From: Chroococcidiopsis sp. TS-821
GTDB taxonomy: Bacteria > Cyanobacteriota > Cyanobacteriia > Cyanobacteriales > Chroococcidiopsidaceae
Direction: 5' to 3'
Length of the DNA: 64,000 nucleotides
Assembly: GCF_002939305.1 (NCBI RefSeq)
Contig: NZ_MVDI01000015.1
Coordinates: 1 to 64,000, forward strand
Shown here one piece after another: positions 63,899 to 64,000 of this stretch (positions within the stretch are counted from its first letter, which is position 1; the number at the start of each line of letters is the position of its first letter). The translations under genes were made by a program, and so were the position numbers. The notes below the pieces were generated by a model. It saw only the letters and a program-made list of their open reading frames with translations, had not been told where the DNA came from and did not search any database.

Positions 63899-63913
63899 CC
63901 TGTTAATAACAGG
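63899..63913. repeat. 15-base palindrome at right end
   Basis: CCTGTTAATAACAGG is a perfect inverted repeat around one A, upstream of the second DUF202 gene. It may be an operator. Nothing else is visible to the end of the window. Confidence 0.45.
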
Positions 63914-64000
63914 TTAAAAAGTATTTCAAGTAACTTAGTACACTGAGTTAATTAAAGCACATAGTTTTGAAAAAGGGGAAGCTACTACTGCCAATGCCGA

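Noticed and set aside
1-64000. HIP1 (GCGATCGC) sites as individual features
   Set aside because: They occur everywhere in and between genes as is usual for cyanobacteria; only those forming a terminator or coding repeat are listed.
1-64000. tRNA, rRNA or named riboswitch genes
   Set aside because: No cloverleaf ends or conserved riboswitch cores were seen; a covariance search could still find a small RNA.

Overview
The window is chromosomal DNA of a cyanobacterium. The evidence is the very high density of the HIP1 palindrome GCGATCGC, several cyanobacteria-restricted families (DUF1823, DUF4278, an slr0144-slr0152-like photosystem II gene cluster, bilin-less phycobilisome-fold proteins, pentapeptide repeats), and moderate GC with AT-rich spacers. 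A unicellular or colonial type such as the Chroococcidiopsis/Gloeocapsopsis group is a guess from gene style, not something the sequence proves. I saw no rRNA, tRNA, CRISPR array or intact insertion sequence.

Layout. 0-2.5 kb is an accessory patch. It holds two attC-like integron recombination sites bracketing a cassette (a small unknown ORF plus a vapB/vapC-type toxin-antitoxin pair), then a decayed aldo/keto reductase fused at its broken end to a DUF433 antitoxin gene with no toxin. 2.6-15.3 kb carries metabolism: a Tat-exported aldo/keto reductase, class I fructose-bisphosphate aldolase, a Rieske-FAD oxidoreductase, an RTX/SGNH-hydrolase chimera, an aspartate-type aminotransferase, a zinc alcohol dehydrogenase overlapping a gamma-glutamyltransferase, DAHP synthase, acylphosphatase and several small proteins. 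15.3-18.0 kb has a secreted GH5 glycosidase with a malectin-like tail and an SRAP/HMCES DNA-protein crosslink protein.

18.1-24.1 kb is one minus-strand operon in the order V4R protein, NWEG-repeat protein, phycobilisome-fold protein, V4R protein, 2Fe-2S ferredoxin, second phycobilisome-fold protein, TPR protein, Ser/Thr kinase and an unknown protein. It matches the Synechocystis slr0144-slr0152 (SpkG) cluster linked to photosystem II assembly and repair, without the slr0150 (petF) position. 24.5-33.7 kb looks like a stress-response neighbourhood: DUF2231 and DUF2993 proteins, three hemerythrin-related proteins, a general-stress SDR, a PGM1-like ATP-grasp ligase, an amphipathic coiled-coil protein, a Pmp3 peptide and a holin-like membrane protein.

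33.8-50.2 kb contains a WecG/TagA glycosyltransferase, a zinc-ribbon Ser/Thr kinase with membrane segments, secreted pentapeptide-repeat and unknown proteins, an M20 amidohydrolase, the MgtE magnesium channel, DUF1614, FtsH, a gluconate transporter/gluconokinase pair and an alpha/beta hydrolase. 50.2-54.1 kb is a second accessory patch: a cyclic-peptide-type ABC exporter, a truncated adhesin leader, an orphan PIN toxin, a dead hicB and dispersed repeats. 54.1-63.8 kb has UbiD, MnmH, a translationally coupled phosphorelay (OmpR-HPt-REC-GGDEF regulator, four-PAS histidine kinase, stand-alone receiver) and two DUF202 membrane proteins separated by a 9-bp tandem repeat.

Assignments are made by reading sequence and recognising motifs. 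No database search was run. Residue positions were counted by hand from the start stated in each entry.
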